Origin: Bondarzewia mesenterica
Lineage: Eukaryota > Basidiomycota > Agaricomycetes > Russulales > Bondarzewiaceae
DNA: 60,590 nucleotides
Direction: 5' to 3'
Assembly (NCBI GenBank): GCA_004802705.1
Contig: SGPL01000158.1
Coordinates: 1 to 60,590, forward strand
The translations under genes were made by a program, and so were the position numbers. Position 1 is the stretch's first letter; every line of letters begins with the position of its first letter. Below, piece by piece: positions 34,079 through 48,019 of this stretch. The notes beneath the pieces are model-generated. The model saw only the letters and a list, made by a program, of their open reading frames with translations. It was not told where the DNA came from and ran no database searches.

Positions 34079-34465
34079 ACATTTGAGGGCATATCTCTAG
34101 ACAATATAGAGGAATTGTCAATAAAGGTGGAGAAAGCAAGGATCAGGTATTTGATAGATTATATTTAATATGTCAGAGAGGCTGATATATTTATTACAAA
34201 AAGAGCTTTTTATGAAGAGGCTAATCTCAGATTAATTTTAAAATATAGTTAATCTACTACACATAAATTTAGTGTCAAGGATCTTTATGATATTATAAGC
34301 GAGGGGATAAAGCTTCAAATGCTACAATCAGAATATACATAGAAAGTTTTCCATAATTTATTTATAGACATAATTGATAATAAGAGAGAAGTTTTTGAGG
34401 AGTGGACTGCTGATAGTGATCTCATACAGATCAAGCCTAATACAGAGCCCATCATCATCATTTAA
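34079..34465 (+). pseudogene. Unidentified coding relic with few stops
   Basis: One frame of about 128 codons with only three internal stops: DNIEELSIKVEKARIRYLID, YVREADIFITKRAFYEEANL, TTHKFSVKDLYDIISEGIKL, then VFHNLFIDIIDNKREVFEEW, ending in TAA at 34463-34465. Charged residues are evenly spread, unlike the low-complexity translations around it. The family is not recognised. Two of the internal stops follow the replaced-codon pattern (TAG/TAA) expected from C-to-T change. Confidence 0.45.
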
Positions 34466-37400
34466 GTTACTTTCTCGCAATTACTATAAAATGTGGAGGC
34501 ATAGCTTATAAAGAAGTAGTAGTTGCATTTCTATATTGTTGGCACCATTGTCTTAGACATTTGTCAAAAATCTTAGTGGTGCCATCTTAACACAGGAGGA
34601 TTATAGAAAGTGGACTTTCTGTAGTCTCCCAATATAATATTCTCCCTTAAAGATGGTTTTAATAACTAGTGTATATATAAAGGTCTTTATTTTATACAAG
34701 TATATTCAGCATCATAATGCATCATTACTGCAAAAGGAACACCAGTGCTCTGATGTCTATAGTGAGTTGCAGTATACTCGAAATGTTTAACCATTTTAAA
34801 TTTCTATTCTAAAACCTTATCCTCAAAATTGATAATATTAATAATATCTTTATATTCAAGCACGAGTTTGATCAAATATAGGCCAATGCTCAACAACATT
34901 TCTTTATTGATCTGCATTCTAGACTCACTTATAATTAGGTCAAAGTTGCAAAGAATCTAGATATCAGATTTGATATATTGGCTAAAAATAAGTACAAAAA
35001 GTGATATAGCACTTTGCCAATGCATACAGATTCAAAAGCTGAACCAAAGACCTCCAGATGTACATGTATGATACATAATTTTTTTGCTTTTCATCTCTTT
35101 ATTCACTATAATAAAAAGAACAGCAGATTATCTTGATGTTTATCACTATATTTATATTTATCTGTCAATAATTATGAGAGTGCATTCTATAATGCCAATT
35201 ACACTGTTTTTATATTTGTATTGTTAACCACTGATATCTGTTCATCTAGTGATAATTTTTGTCAAATGTAACTATATAACAAGTGATAGAGAGTAATCAT
35301 ATGACTGTGGACTTGCTTAAACTTATTCGATCTGGCAAATTCTTCACTAGTCTAGGCAAGTTCTAAGGCTTACTTAGACTTTCTCAATCTGATGCCTCTT
35401 ATTAATCCCCAACTCTTCTCATTAGTGCCCTTTGCTCACTCTTTATAATATCACCACCTGCTTTTTACTTCTTCTACCTTGTTGTTCATCATCTTTCTCA
35501 TCTGTAACTTTTAACTTTTTTTTTTATCTCTCTTATTTTTATATTGCATTAAATATAATTGTCATGATCAACTTTATTAAGTAATATATCAATATCTATT
35601 TTAATCATTTTCTCTCTCTTCTTCTCTCTATAACTATAAATGCAGACTATTAAAGCAAACTTTGTATTACTCCAAACACCTGAGTTAACTCAGCATTACT
35701 CATTGCTCAGCTTGACTCAGTTGCCATCTAATTTGACTTTTACATCAGTTATTCACGCACCAATATACTTTTATTTGATCTCTTAGCCATTCTTCAAAGT
35801 AAGTCATCTTCCTCCTTCTCATAGGTCATAGTCATTTATATTATGTATCTCTTGCTTAATGTATTACACTGTCCTATCTAGCTCTAGCTTATAGAATGGC
35901 ATCCTTCTCTTTCAGATTAAAATCTTTCTACTTATGCTCAATGTCTCGCATATAGGTTACTCACACAAATGTATGACTACTATTTCATTCATTCATTTTC
36001 ATTACTAGTATCCCTTCATTAATGCACTGATACATTCTACCTAACTTTTTATAGCCTTTTCCAATTTATGAAGCTTTTTTGTGACATCATACTTTAATGA
36101 GGTCCAATCATATCATATATGTAATTACTCTGCCTGAAAAAATATGAATATCATATTTTTTTTCTGATGAATATGAAATGCTACTAACTCATAATATGCA
36201 TAGTACTAAGGGATATTTATGCTGATTTATAAATATCATTTCTTTGTCAAGTTGATAAATAATATATCATGACAGTTGTCTACTATATTTAGTACATTTC
36301 AGGCTTACTGCATTACTTAAGTCAGGTATTCTACTCATTTAGATACTCAGCATTCTTAAAATAGTCTTTTATAAAGAGATAAGGATATAAAGCAAGGGAT
36401 AAATACTAAAGGGCAGCTACATATGCTAAATACAGTAAGCACATCTATAAATTAATTTAATTACTATTTAGTAATAGGTGATAGAATAGAACATTAAGTG
36501 TATATGACTTACAAATGATATAGTTACAGTCTAGCACAGTCAAGTATACAGAAAAAATACTGCACAAGCTATTTTGAGTTATCAAGTTATATCAATCATA
36601 ATAGATATTTATAGATATTTGTAACAGCTAGTGAGTGAGAGATTAGTAGACAAACAAATAAATAAGGGAAAATACTTACATAAGATATACATATCAAGCA
36701 TTCAATTTTATAATATAAACAGTGGCATCTTCATTAATTACACAATGTTTAGTATATACTTAATAGTTATAAATAGTGATAAAAAATCAGTAGAAATAGA
36801 CAAGAGGATGAAGAATACATAGTTATAAGGGCAAATAAGTAATATCATGATATTGAAATGCTGAGAGTCCCTCAATTCTATTGTATGTGTTTTATTATAA
36901 TTATGAAGTATAGCAAGAGATATTATATCTTCTTGCTTGAGGGCATATTGAAATACTAATCTTTTTAAAAAAATTGCTCTTCAGCAGCTCTACACAGACT
37001 AGCTTATTAGATAAGTGCATAAGCTTCACCCGTATTTATTATTTATTTACCCCCTTGTGAATTTATATGCCAATTTAAAAAAAAAACATTATTATACTGC
37101 CTACAAGCTTCTGTAACTCTAGTTAGACTGTTATATTTAGATATTTTTACTATTGATGCTCGAATGCCTTCACAGCCATAGATGTATTGAATAACCTGAG
37201 AGCAGCTTATTAAGTCCTACAAGACTATGTTATAGTTACATTGAGGACTCAAGTGAGAGACATGGAGAGATTATAAAGTCAACATAGGCAAGCTATTATA
37301 TTTATGAATTTAATAGAGTAAGTGAGCAGCTAGCATCATCTTAGCCATTTGTATTACTTGTATTGTCTCATGATCTGTCATAAACATATTCTTTCATTTG

Positions 37401-38194
37401 ATGAATATATTACCTTAGAGTACAGCATAAAAATGATGGTAGTACAGTTGAATGCAGCTATGCATCAATCTTCTTATCCCTTAGATGACTAATTGATAGA
37501 GTTATTTACTGTAGCAGTATTAGATGATGTGGATATCTGAGAATTAAAATCAACTTAGTTTTTCTACAAAAGGCTATGTACTTATTAGGGCTGACCACAA
37601 TAGCACTCGTTTTTTAATACTTAGTCTATATAGTTCATTATTGTGAACTCAAATAAAAATACATAAAACTCGGAGTCTCATTATTAATAATAAGGTTATG
37701 TCTAATGATATCATCATTTAAATATATATGTTATTTATATTAGTAGTATCTGTAGTGTCTCATATTAATTTAGACATTCTCATAAGCAAAGCATTATGCT
37801 AAGCATTATAAATATTTTTAGAATTTGAATATGCAATGCTATCTAGATAGTTAAATTTAGCTAAATACAGTATTTTATGTGTTTATATTGTTGCCTCCTA
37901 TCTATATATCTATAAATCATCTATAATTTATGATAATCATTCTATACATAGAAAGATCTATGCTGTAGCTAAAGCTAACTTATTGTAGCACCACAATGGT
38001 TAATACAATACATTTTATTATTAATTGCTCTGATGATTACACCCTCAATATTATTCTTAACATTATTATAAGTCTGATCAAGTATAAAATAGTGATACAT
38101 TGCTTCAATAATGATAAATCATGCTTAGTGATGGGCATTTATATTGGTAGCTCAATTAAATGAATAATTAATTAATAAGCAATAGTAATAAAAA

Positions 38195-38252
38195 TTAAAA
38201 AACTCAATTGAGAGTTAAAGCTAAAATTATGATCTTTAGAGGGGGTTCAATT
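38195..38252 (+). other. Possible tRNA or tRNA-SINE remnant
   Basis: aactcaattgagag (D-arm/A-box like), an anticodon-arm-like ctaaaattatgatctttaga and gggttcaattcctga (matches the Pol III B box GGTTCRANTCC) appear in tRNA order. The acceptor stem does not pair, so this is at best a worn tRNA-derived sequence. Confidence 0.25.
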
Positions 38253-41200
38253 CCTGAGTATGGTCATATCATGCATGGCCAAATAATGTGCAGTAAATCC
38301 TGACTGTCTTATTAACAGTATTATTGTGCTGGCTACTATATAAAGTATAAGAACACCACAACCTTTGGGCTTCTAGCACTAGCTTGCTTTAGCAGTTTGT
38401 CTTTTATATGAGCATATAACTGTGAGAGAGTATCTCAATGCTTGAGATAGTTTTTCATAGAGCACTAACTATCACTATATGCTAATGCATTCTGAGCTAT
38501 TTGTTATCAGTAATTAATAGCTTTTAGGTCATTTTTAATCTTGCATTTTGAGCATGGTATTTTTGATGAGTATTTAGATTTATGTGACATTACAATGCCA
38601 TCCTCATCTAGCTCACATATTTCTCATCATCTCTTTTCTAAATTATATTATCATTATTTATATAGTCATCTAGTTTTTTAATACATCTTTTTATTTATTA
38701 AATATTGTGTTAGTATAGGGTTAGTATATTTTTATAATCTAAATTACTCTGTGTTGCTTTTATTTATAAGATATGTACATTCTATACTGCCTCTTGACTA
38801 TATGACTAATATATAAGTAGCAGTAGATTACTAAATGATCTATCTTTTTATCTACAGTAATAATAATTAGCACAATGTCAAGGCCCTCTTTTTTTTCCTT
38901 CTCCCTTTAAGAACTCAATGCTAGATTACAACACAGACTAGTATTTAGAGGTGCATATTTATGTCATTAATCTCTCTCTCAGCTCATTTTATTATCAGTA
39001 TATCCACTGTTCAGATCAATGATAAAACACTATTATTAATCTCGACCATGCTCAAGTCACTATAAATAATATATGATAATTCACACAAATTAATCCCCTC
39101 ACTAGTGATAAATAAAGCAGCAATACTCATCAAGATGTGAATACTACTGAATAGTTCTCTTGCTATGATCATCTCATATAAGAGGCTGACCACCCTTTTT
39201 TCTTTACATCTAGCAATCAATGCCTTGCTAATATAGTTCTTGCTTATGATGTAAATAATAGACATGTGTGCATGAGATTTGCAATTGCACTTACTCTTAC
39301 TGTGAGTTTAGAGAGTGTTTCTCAGTTTATTTATAAGAACATTATTATAACTCTTGTTCTCAAAGATCATAAAAACTCCTTTGTGTGTAAATATTGAGTA
39401 ACTATGCTTTTATAATAAGTTAAGTTTTTGATCAATCAAAGTATTCCTCATTAAGACCACTATGCTAAGGATGTCATTCATGCTAATGTTGTTGCATTTT
39501 TTTGCATGCAGGTAAGTCATTACCATTAATATTTTTATCAGTCTTTTTCATCCTTATTCTTGTATATCATTTAGATCACCCTCACTCCAAGTTTCTACAA
39601 CATCTATATCAAAGCATTAACCTTGAATTCATAAGTGCACTATCTTCTCATCTACATTATAAGCTATGTCCATAAACTCAAGACTGATCATTTTTATGAG
39701 CTCACTTTACTTATAACACATAATCTTTGTCGATAAATCAAAGATGAAGTCTTTTTTCATAAGTTCTTATTTTTTTTCTCCTCTTCTTTTATATAAACTG
39801 CTAATGCAAACCTGATTTGAAGTTATACATAAATTTAATCTTGTCTATAAATAAAAAAAACCACTTTACTTTGGCCACCTCAAAGTTTAACTCCTAATTG
39901 AAGAGGCACTTCAAAACTCTATTAGTTCTGGTCACTAATTTAAGTTGCAAGTTATTATCATGATCTTTCTTTGACTTTTCACAAAGCTCAGGCTTAGCAA
40001 TTTTTATTCTTTTTATCAAAGCTTTAAGGAGGAAAAAAAGGTATGCATTTAATTTTAACTCTTTTATAAATATACTGCTCATAATATCATAATATCTAAA
40101 ACTGTTTAATATTACCTTACATTATATAGCCAATAAGAGCATGGCCTTCTAGCTCGAGTTAAATATTGAGCACTTTAAGGTTCATGATTTTGATTCCCTT
40201 CTCTAGCTTAATTAATCTTGTCTTGTTCATATTAGCAAAGGTATGCTGTCTGGCCACACAAACAACTCACTTTTTATATTCAAGCCTATCTAAAAAAATG
40301 ACAATAAAAATGATAAATAGATGACTACTGTATTAGTGGAGCTTAATTAATGCTGTTCTAAAAGTTCAATGCTCAAGTACTTATCACTCACTTTTCTATG
40401 ACAATAAAATATGTCAATAAGTAAGTTTAAACTAACATCAAGCTTGCAACAAAGTACTGTATTTAGTTCAAACATCTAGGACTGAAGATGGCCTCAGATC
40501 AGCAAGCTACTCTAAATATTTGCAAAAATACTCTATGTATATAAAAATATATAAATAAAAGTAATTTTTATAATAAAGTAATAATAATAATAATAAATTT
40601 TACTTTTTTGCTCTTGTTTTTTTTTATACTCATTACTCATTACTTATTATAAACTTAGCATTTCATTCAACTTTTTTTAGTAACATGCTTTTTCAGATTT
40701 TTTTTATTACTATTACTCTAATCTGGATATTTATCTCCTCTATAATAATGTTGTAGATATATAATATTATTTTATTGCTAAATAATATTTTAAAGACTAC
40801 AGTGTGCTCAAAGCTATTTCATATAGCATTCTCATATGAGTGTAGTTAAATTATCACACCCTTAAAAAATACATTAAGTAAAAGAAGTGATTAAAATATA
40901 GAATACTTTAAAGAAGTTATAAACAAATTACATGTAAAGTCAAGCAAATATATTGATGTATCTTCACTTTGATATAAGTATCAGAGTAGCATTTATTAAA
41001 AATAAGAAAAAAATAAGTATAAAGAAGAATATACAAAAAATCTTGACCTTATATAGTACAATAGAGATATAGAGGCACTGTATAAATGAGCATCATTTTT
41101 AAGAGCAAAATTCTCATCTTTTTTGCTTATGATCTATTCATATAGCCTTATGCTGTATAAAAACTTCTATTTGATAATTATAAAAGGCATCATAGTGCAA

Positions 41201-44200
41201 AAAAAGATGTGGAACTAGTAGACACCTGAACAGAAAGATTTAGAATATAGCATAAGTAGTAAATAGCAAAGTAGATAATAATGTAATAGTGGTGATTGTA
41301 AAGAATGTGAGTTAATTTATCTTTATCATTATAAAAGGTTTACTCAATTGTAATAGCTTTGAAGCCAGTTCTAAAGATATTTAAGCTAAATTTATTTATC
41401 TATGGTTTTTTAAATATATTAAACTCTAAAGAAAACTTTCGATCATAAAAGAGATTAATAGTAATAGGTGGAAGAAATGTTATTTTGCTAAAACTTATTT
41501 AAATTAACCAAATTATAAAAAAAAGGATTAAGAGTGCTTGTAAGTCTAAATTAGTTAGGTAATATGTACATCTTTTAAGGAGCGTTCAATAACTTATTAT
41601 TTATAATAGTACTGTGTTGATGTTGATGCTATTCTAAAATATATTTTTATTTTAAATAAATTAATATAGATCAAGATGATTAAAGCTAGATATTATTTAT
41701 AGTAGGATACTATAAATAAAAATCATAAAGCTAAATTAGCAAAGTTTAATGCTACTAATTTGAGGGCTATAATTACTTTAGTTATTACAAAAAGCTAAAA
41801 ATATGTATATCAAAATAATTATTTAAAAACTAAACTAGCTACATTTTAGTTAATAACTACACCAATTTTAAATTTGATTATAAATTTATAATCTATTTAT
41901 CAGTAGCTTTTAAATAATGCTCATGAAAGAAAAATAAGATTATTTTAACATAGCTTATTTTTAGCTCATATTAATAAAGTAGTAATATTTTAGCTAATAT
42001 TACACTATTTTTATTTTTATTTTTATATTCATCACTTACTCATTAATAACTTTTAAAATATCTTCATCAAAAAAAAACTAAGGTCCTTTCTAAATGATCT
42101 ATTTATAGGTTTATAAAGATAAATAGTTTGAGCTGTGGCTCTACATTAAAATGGTGCCTTCACAATAGTTAATAAGGATATAAAAAAGACAACATTTTTT
42201 AGCTCCTTAGGACCCTTTAATTTGATTTTATCGACTACAATAACAAAAATATTCAGATGTCAGATGGCATTTATAATATGCTATAGTTGTATGATATGTA
42301 TAATATACCTGCATAAAAATATAAAACAATAAAAATAACAAAAATAAATAAACAGAAAAAGGCAGTCTCAGAAAATGATAAAATAAAATAAAAAACTCGT
42401 TATAAGTTTTATGCTGACACAAATATAAAGGGTTTAAAATGAACAAATAATAATAATAATAAAGAGGAAGATTGATAAATAATAAGAAGAAGTGAGCTCG
42501 ATGAAAAATATATAACATAAGACTTATGAATAGAGGAAGAGGGGGGTATATGGGTACACTCACACATGCCTGCATCACTAATGATTAACATCTATAGTAC
42601 ATAGTGCAAAATAGAACTCACTACATTGTCACACATTGTTGTTCAGTTTTAAAGCCCTTGAGTGAATATTAATTATTAGGATGACTTTTGTAGACTTTTT
42701 GCTATCTATAAAGTTCTTTTACTCAACTGATTGAGCATTAAGGTAAATAAGAAAAATCTAAACATATCTATGCTTAAATTTGTTCTTAATGTGTCATTGC
42801 AAGAAAAATTCAAAATTTAAAGGCTTCTAATAATGATTCAAGATGAATTTATTATGATGATTGAAGGGAGGACAAACATGAACTCACCTCATCTATAGGA
42901 AGTCTTTGGTATAGACTGTAAATCACTCACAGCATGAATATTAAATTTTGAAATTCCTCAGAATTTAGTGAGGTAAAGTTTAGCATTGTTAAATAGCAAA
43001 AAAGAACTAAATCCTGTTTAAAAATATTAAAAACAAGTTTTTTCATACCTTTTTTATTGATCACAAGCATGTCCTCAATGTTTTCATCCTTTACTATTGC
43101 TATCTCCACCTCTCCCCCCACTATTCCCTCTTTATTATCTTAAGTCAGACCAGTACTAGTATTGACAATGTTACATGTGATATGTTTTTTTGCTGCAATA
43201 GGCTTCAAATATACTTTTATTTTAATTAGATTATTTAAGTTCAAAGTAAAATTGATAAACATATGCTATATGAATGCAGTAAAACTTAAATATCTTGCAG
43301 CCTGCCCATAGTCTTATTTCAATATCAAAGAGGCCACTGAGCATGTCTCAGAGCATAAAGCTTATAACTCAGTTAATGTGCAAGCTATCATTCAACATAA
43401 AGTTAAGAATATATAGGCCTTTATTAGAAGTAAGATGCCTCTAAATCTCAGGTGTGCATCTAAAATGGATGGATAAATAAATTAGGTGTTTCAACTTATG
43501 ACCATGTTAGAACATAAAAACTAATAAGCTGAAGTTGTCAAATAATGCAGTAATAATAATAAATTTGTATATTATATTTCTTAATATTAAGGCACTTATA
43601 ATATTCACAAAAATACTTTATGTAAATAAATAGAAAAAAGCTTTTATTAATCTAAGTATATCTTATTTTAAAAGTTTAATTAGTAAATTAAGTAATATTC
43701 AATTAATTAATAATCTAAAGTATATTAATTATAGTAGTTAAAATACTACTTTTATAATGAATTTTTTTTTATTTATGGCTATTCTTGTTCTCTTTATCGA
43801 TAATCCTTGCTTATCATGTTTTTTTTCTTTAAAATATTTAATTATCTTTTCTATTTTACTATATTTGAGTTATTATTCAATTTTAACTGATTCTCACATT
43901 AAGTCTAAATGTATAATCAGTTCACATTTTTATAAAATAGTAAAATGCAGGTTAATCATTCTCATCATCTTTATTAGTGTGAGCACTTTTTATAATCTCT
44001 GCTCTCTCAAGTGTTAATAGCTCATCTTCACCTTTATCTTTAATATTATCGACATCTATGTTATTATTGGCTGGACCACCTATATTTCTAATAAGCCTAA
44101 TACTATTAATACATAGGCTAGATATTATCAATGTAGATACATATATAGTATTAGATGCATCAACTGCTACAAGTTGACTAAAGCACTTAGTCATCCTTGT

Positions 44201-45867
44201 CATCTTGGACAACTCCCTCTGTTTCTACTTCAGCTGCTCTTTGAGTATAAAAAAAACCCATCCTCCAGCCTAAAAAACTTTATAAGGGCATTATTCTGCT
44301 AGATGCATAACTCTCTCTCCTCCAAGTATATCAGCTTCTAATGTATATTTTTTGCTTTAACAAGCACACAGTTCTCATCTGACTTAGTGAGGTTGTTAAC
44401 AGAGGATGCTGAACTTGAATTCAAAATACTTATTGATGCAATAGTCAGAATGGCCATTGATGCTAATGTAGAGGTCTCTATAAGATTCATAGATATTTTG
44501 AGGTTTTTCTCACTCAAGGATTGTGTAATGTCATTGCCTTCCCTCAGTAGCTGTAATGAGCATGTTATTATGCTTAAAAATAGTTTTAGATGAGAATATG
44601 GCTAAAAAGAAGCATAAATGCTGTAACTCAGCTAAGTCGACAAGTGCAATACAAAATGAAGCCTAATAAATTCTCAAACACACCTCCATCATTCACACAT
44701 ACATTCCTTCAAAAATGTACCATTCTAATCATGCAGTCTTTCTTCACAATCCAAATCCTTGTCACATCCTTTACATCTTCCACTTCTGAGCTTAGAAGCT
44801 AGAATGATCTTATTACCATCACTCCCTTGTTTATTTTCACATCTATTCTTATCCCACTACCATCTGTTATCAATGTTCTTAACCTTTTTACGTCAATAAA
44901 TGCAATCTCAAAAACAGAGAATCATTGATTGCTCTTTGATGAACCTCGATGATTAATTGAAGTCAGTATTTGAGTCAAAGCTCGACCATTCAACACAAAT
45001 GCAAAAATCCAACTGTATGGGATGATTTCACAAATCATCAAATATCAAAGGTCTTGGAAAGAGTTTGAGATGGAGAATAGAGGAGGAATAAGTCTGCTGA
45101 TTATATTTAGTTGCTAGATAATCATTTTATGACTTCAACAATATTCAATAATTATTAGGTTTATAAAAAACAACATTCACTTATGCCTCATTATTTCAAA
45201 TGAAGATATTCTAGAGCAAAAGAGGGATAGACAGTAAAGACAGATAATATAAAAATAGGCTAGCTGACTTTAAATTTTCATCTGAATTATAATTTTTACT
45301 GTTTTTGCTATTGTGTTTTTCAAATCTTGACCACATTTCTTAACTTTGTTATTTATTTATTTATCCCAAAACTAAGAAGAGGTTTACTATTTAAATTTTA
45401 GATTTTATTTAGATTCATTTAGATTTAAATGGACTTTTATTTTAGAAAACCAAGTTTTAAAAATACTCATTCTTCTCTCTTTTTATTCATAAGCTCAATT
45501 TTAGCCTCAGAAGAAAGAACTCAATATTTCTTTATGATTGACAGGATTCATCTGAAACTATAAAATATTGAAAAGCTATAGAACATTGAAGAATGTTCTA
45601 AAAAATGAGCAAAGAAGAATATAATTAAAAAGTTGTAGAAAAAAGTAGAATTTTTACAAAGGAATATTGGGCAATAAATATTCAAGAATATACAAAAATA
45701 AGAAAGAACATTTTAGAAAAAATTGGAGATATTTGAATGAGCAGGATCTAAACAGCAAGAACAGAAAAATAGAAGGGTAAAGAAGTTAGAAGAAAATGAT
45801 GTCATAAGTTGAAAAATTTAAGATGATTAATAATCATTTGAAAATTAGGCTGTAAGCAGGTGGGCCA

Positions 45868-46075
45868 AAAGGTATATAAGGAGGGCTTTTTGAGAGTGTA
45901 AAGGGATTTTCTTTTTAGTAGAGAAATTCAAAGTCATCACAGTTCTTAAGTAAGAATAAATTTCCTTGTAGAAATCAGCTAGGTTATAAATCCTAAAGTT
46001 CCTACAAGATCTTTAAAAGTACTACTTATATTCAGTCATAGTGTTGTTTGTATTACAATACCTAAATACAACAAT
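45868..46075 (+). other. Possible solo-LTR remnant with TATA-type promoter
   Basis: gggccaaaaggtatataagg followed by a purine/T-rich leader looks like the U3/R part of a retrotransposon LTR, with a core promoter at about 45880 and an ACA-type end near 46071. No paired copy or target duplication could be identified. Confidence 0.25.
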
Positions 46076-48019
46076 TTTCTTGAAATCAATCAGCCTGATC
46101 ACTAATCTGCTGCTCATCCACTAAAACTGTAAATTTAGTTTTACTCAAATCAATGTAGAGATTTTTTAAAATTATAAAAATATTTTCCACAACCCTTTGT
46201 TCATCCTTTATAAGGAAGCATTGCAAATTTGGTTTATAATTATCTACAAAATATCCCACACATTAAATAATAGGTATATGCTGAGAAAATAAAAAAATTT
46301 AATATATACCTAAATTGAAAAACTATTTTCACTATAATAATATGTATTTATTATCTTATATAATATGGCACATGATTAGTTACATAATCAAATATTTATA
46401 ATACTGATGAGTCATAGCACAAAAGACTATATAAGTCATTATTATACTCATATGATAGTTCTCATGCTTCTAGCTAACTGATTATGAACATACTGCTCAG
46501 CAGGCAGAATTTACTAGACTTGCTTTAAGTTAGTTTATATATTTATACTGCATTGTAGCACCTGTGGGTTTCTCTAGTTTTCAGCATTTAAAATTTTACT
46601 AAAGGTAAATTTTATACTTATATGTCTCTTGTTTATAATATATTAACTTAAGAATTTGCTACAGTTATGAGTGCAAGGCCCTGTGTAATGAGATTGCTAT
46701 AACCTCAATTTGTTTTTTAGTGATTATTTGAGGTTAAGCTTAGGCTGAGCTCTAACGTTAGGTAAGTTTATTGTTGAGGCTCAGACACATTATTTCAAGG
46801 TAAAGAGTATCATCTCAGAGAAATTATGAGTGATGATTTGTGACCTCATCAGCAATAGTATTTTATATAGTGAGATTGAGATTGTAATATGAATGATGAT
46901 CAGAGCTGCTAGAGGTAGAAGTAGAGAGGAGTTTCAATGCAAAGAACAACAATAATATTTTAGGCTTGCAAGCCACTAGCCTTAGCAATAGCATAATTTA
47001 TAGCCTTAAAAAGATATTGCATCAATACTATAAGAGTAGCATCAGTGATTGAGAGAAGGGTCTGCTCACCATGTTTCTCTTAATAAAATGTTTTCTTTCA
47101 GTATTTAAAAAGATGAAAGAGTTTTTTTTTAGTCTTTAACATGATCAATACACATTCCAATAATCTTTTGGATAATATTGGATAGAGTGACAGTGCTAAG
47201 AGAGCTAAGGGGACTTTCATTATAAATAGAGGTAAAGTCACCAAAGGTATTATTCTACCCTTGCAGTTGGGTCTCAATCATGTGATTAATAACAACATAA
47301 ATACTATAAAATCAAAGCTAAGATATTGAATACAATAAGGAGAGTATTCAAAAATGCTATGAAGCTTGAATAAGATGATGTACAGAGAACACCATGATAA
47401 GACTTGTAGAAGATATATCTACATGTAATCTCATCACTACTCAATGTAACACCTAGCTATTAGTTAAAAGTAAAAATGAGAGATCAACAAAGCTATGCAT
47501 TGGGCTCCTTTTGTATAAGAGTTTTTACTGTATTTTTAGTTGGAGCAGATTGAAAACTCCTAGAGAATGATAATAGTATAGATCATAGGTTTTATTGCCT
47601 CTTATCAATCTTGATCCTTAAAAATCTCTATAGTCCTCTCTTTATCTTTTTTCACTCTAGCATGCTCTATTTGCCTATAGGCATATGTAAAAGAATAAGT
47701 GGGATAGCTTGAGATCTTACATGGAGAGGTGTATATTTATTAAATATTTAAATGAGTATAAGGGATGAAAATTATACAATTCAATAACTAAAAAGGTTAT
47801 TATTACTGAATATGCTGATTTTGATAAGTATTACATTCTTAATCACAAGAACTATCTTTTTACACCTCCTCTTGCTTAATTTGCATTACTTGTGGATGAC
47901 TTAGATTATGCCAGAGATTTGTTGAATAGAGGTGAGGCATATGGTACAATAAATAGCAGAAGATGTAATCAGATCAAGGCCTCAAATCATTGATTACTAA
48001 TACTGCCCTATACTTGTGA

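Noticed and set aside
42228..42591. 116-codon minus-strand frame rich in Leu, Tyr and Phe
   Set aside because: Low-complexity translation of AT-rich DNA with runs such as YYYYY; no transmembrane protein family pattern and no conserved flank.
43757..44212. Two 86-codon frames on opposite strands, one hydrophobic
   Set aside because: The hydrophobicity is explained by T-rich composition. There are no motifs and no coding-style base use.
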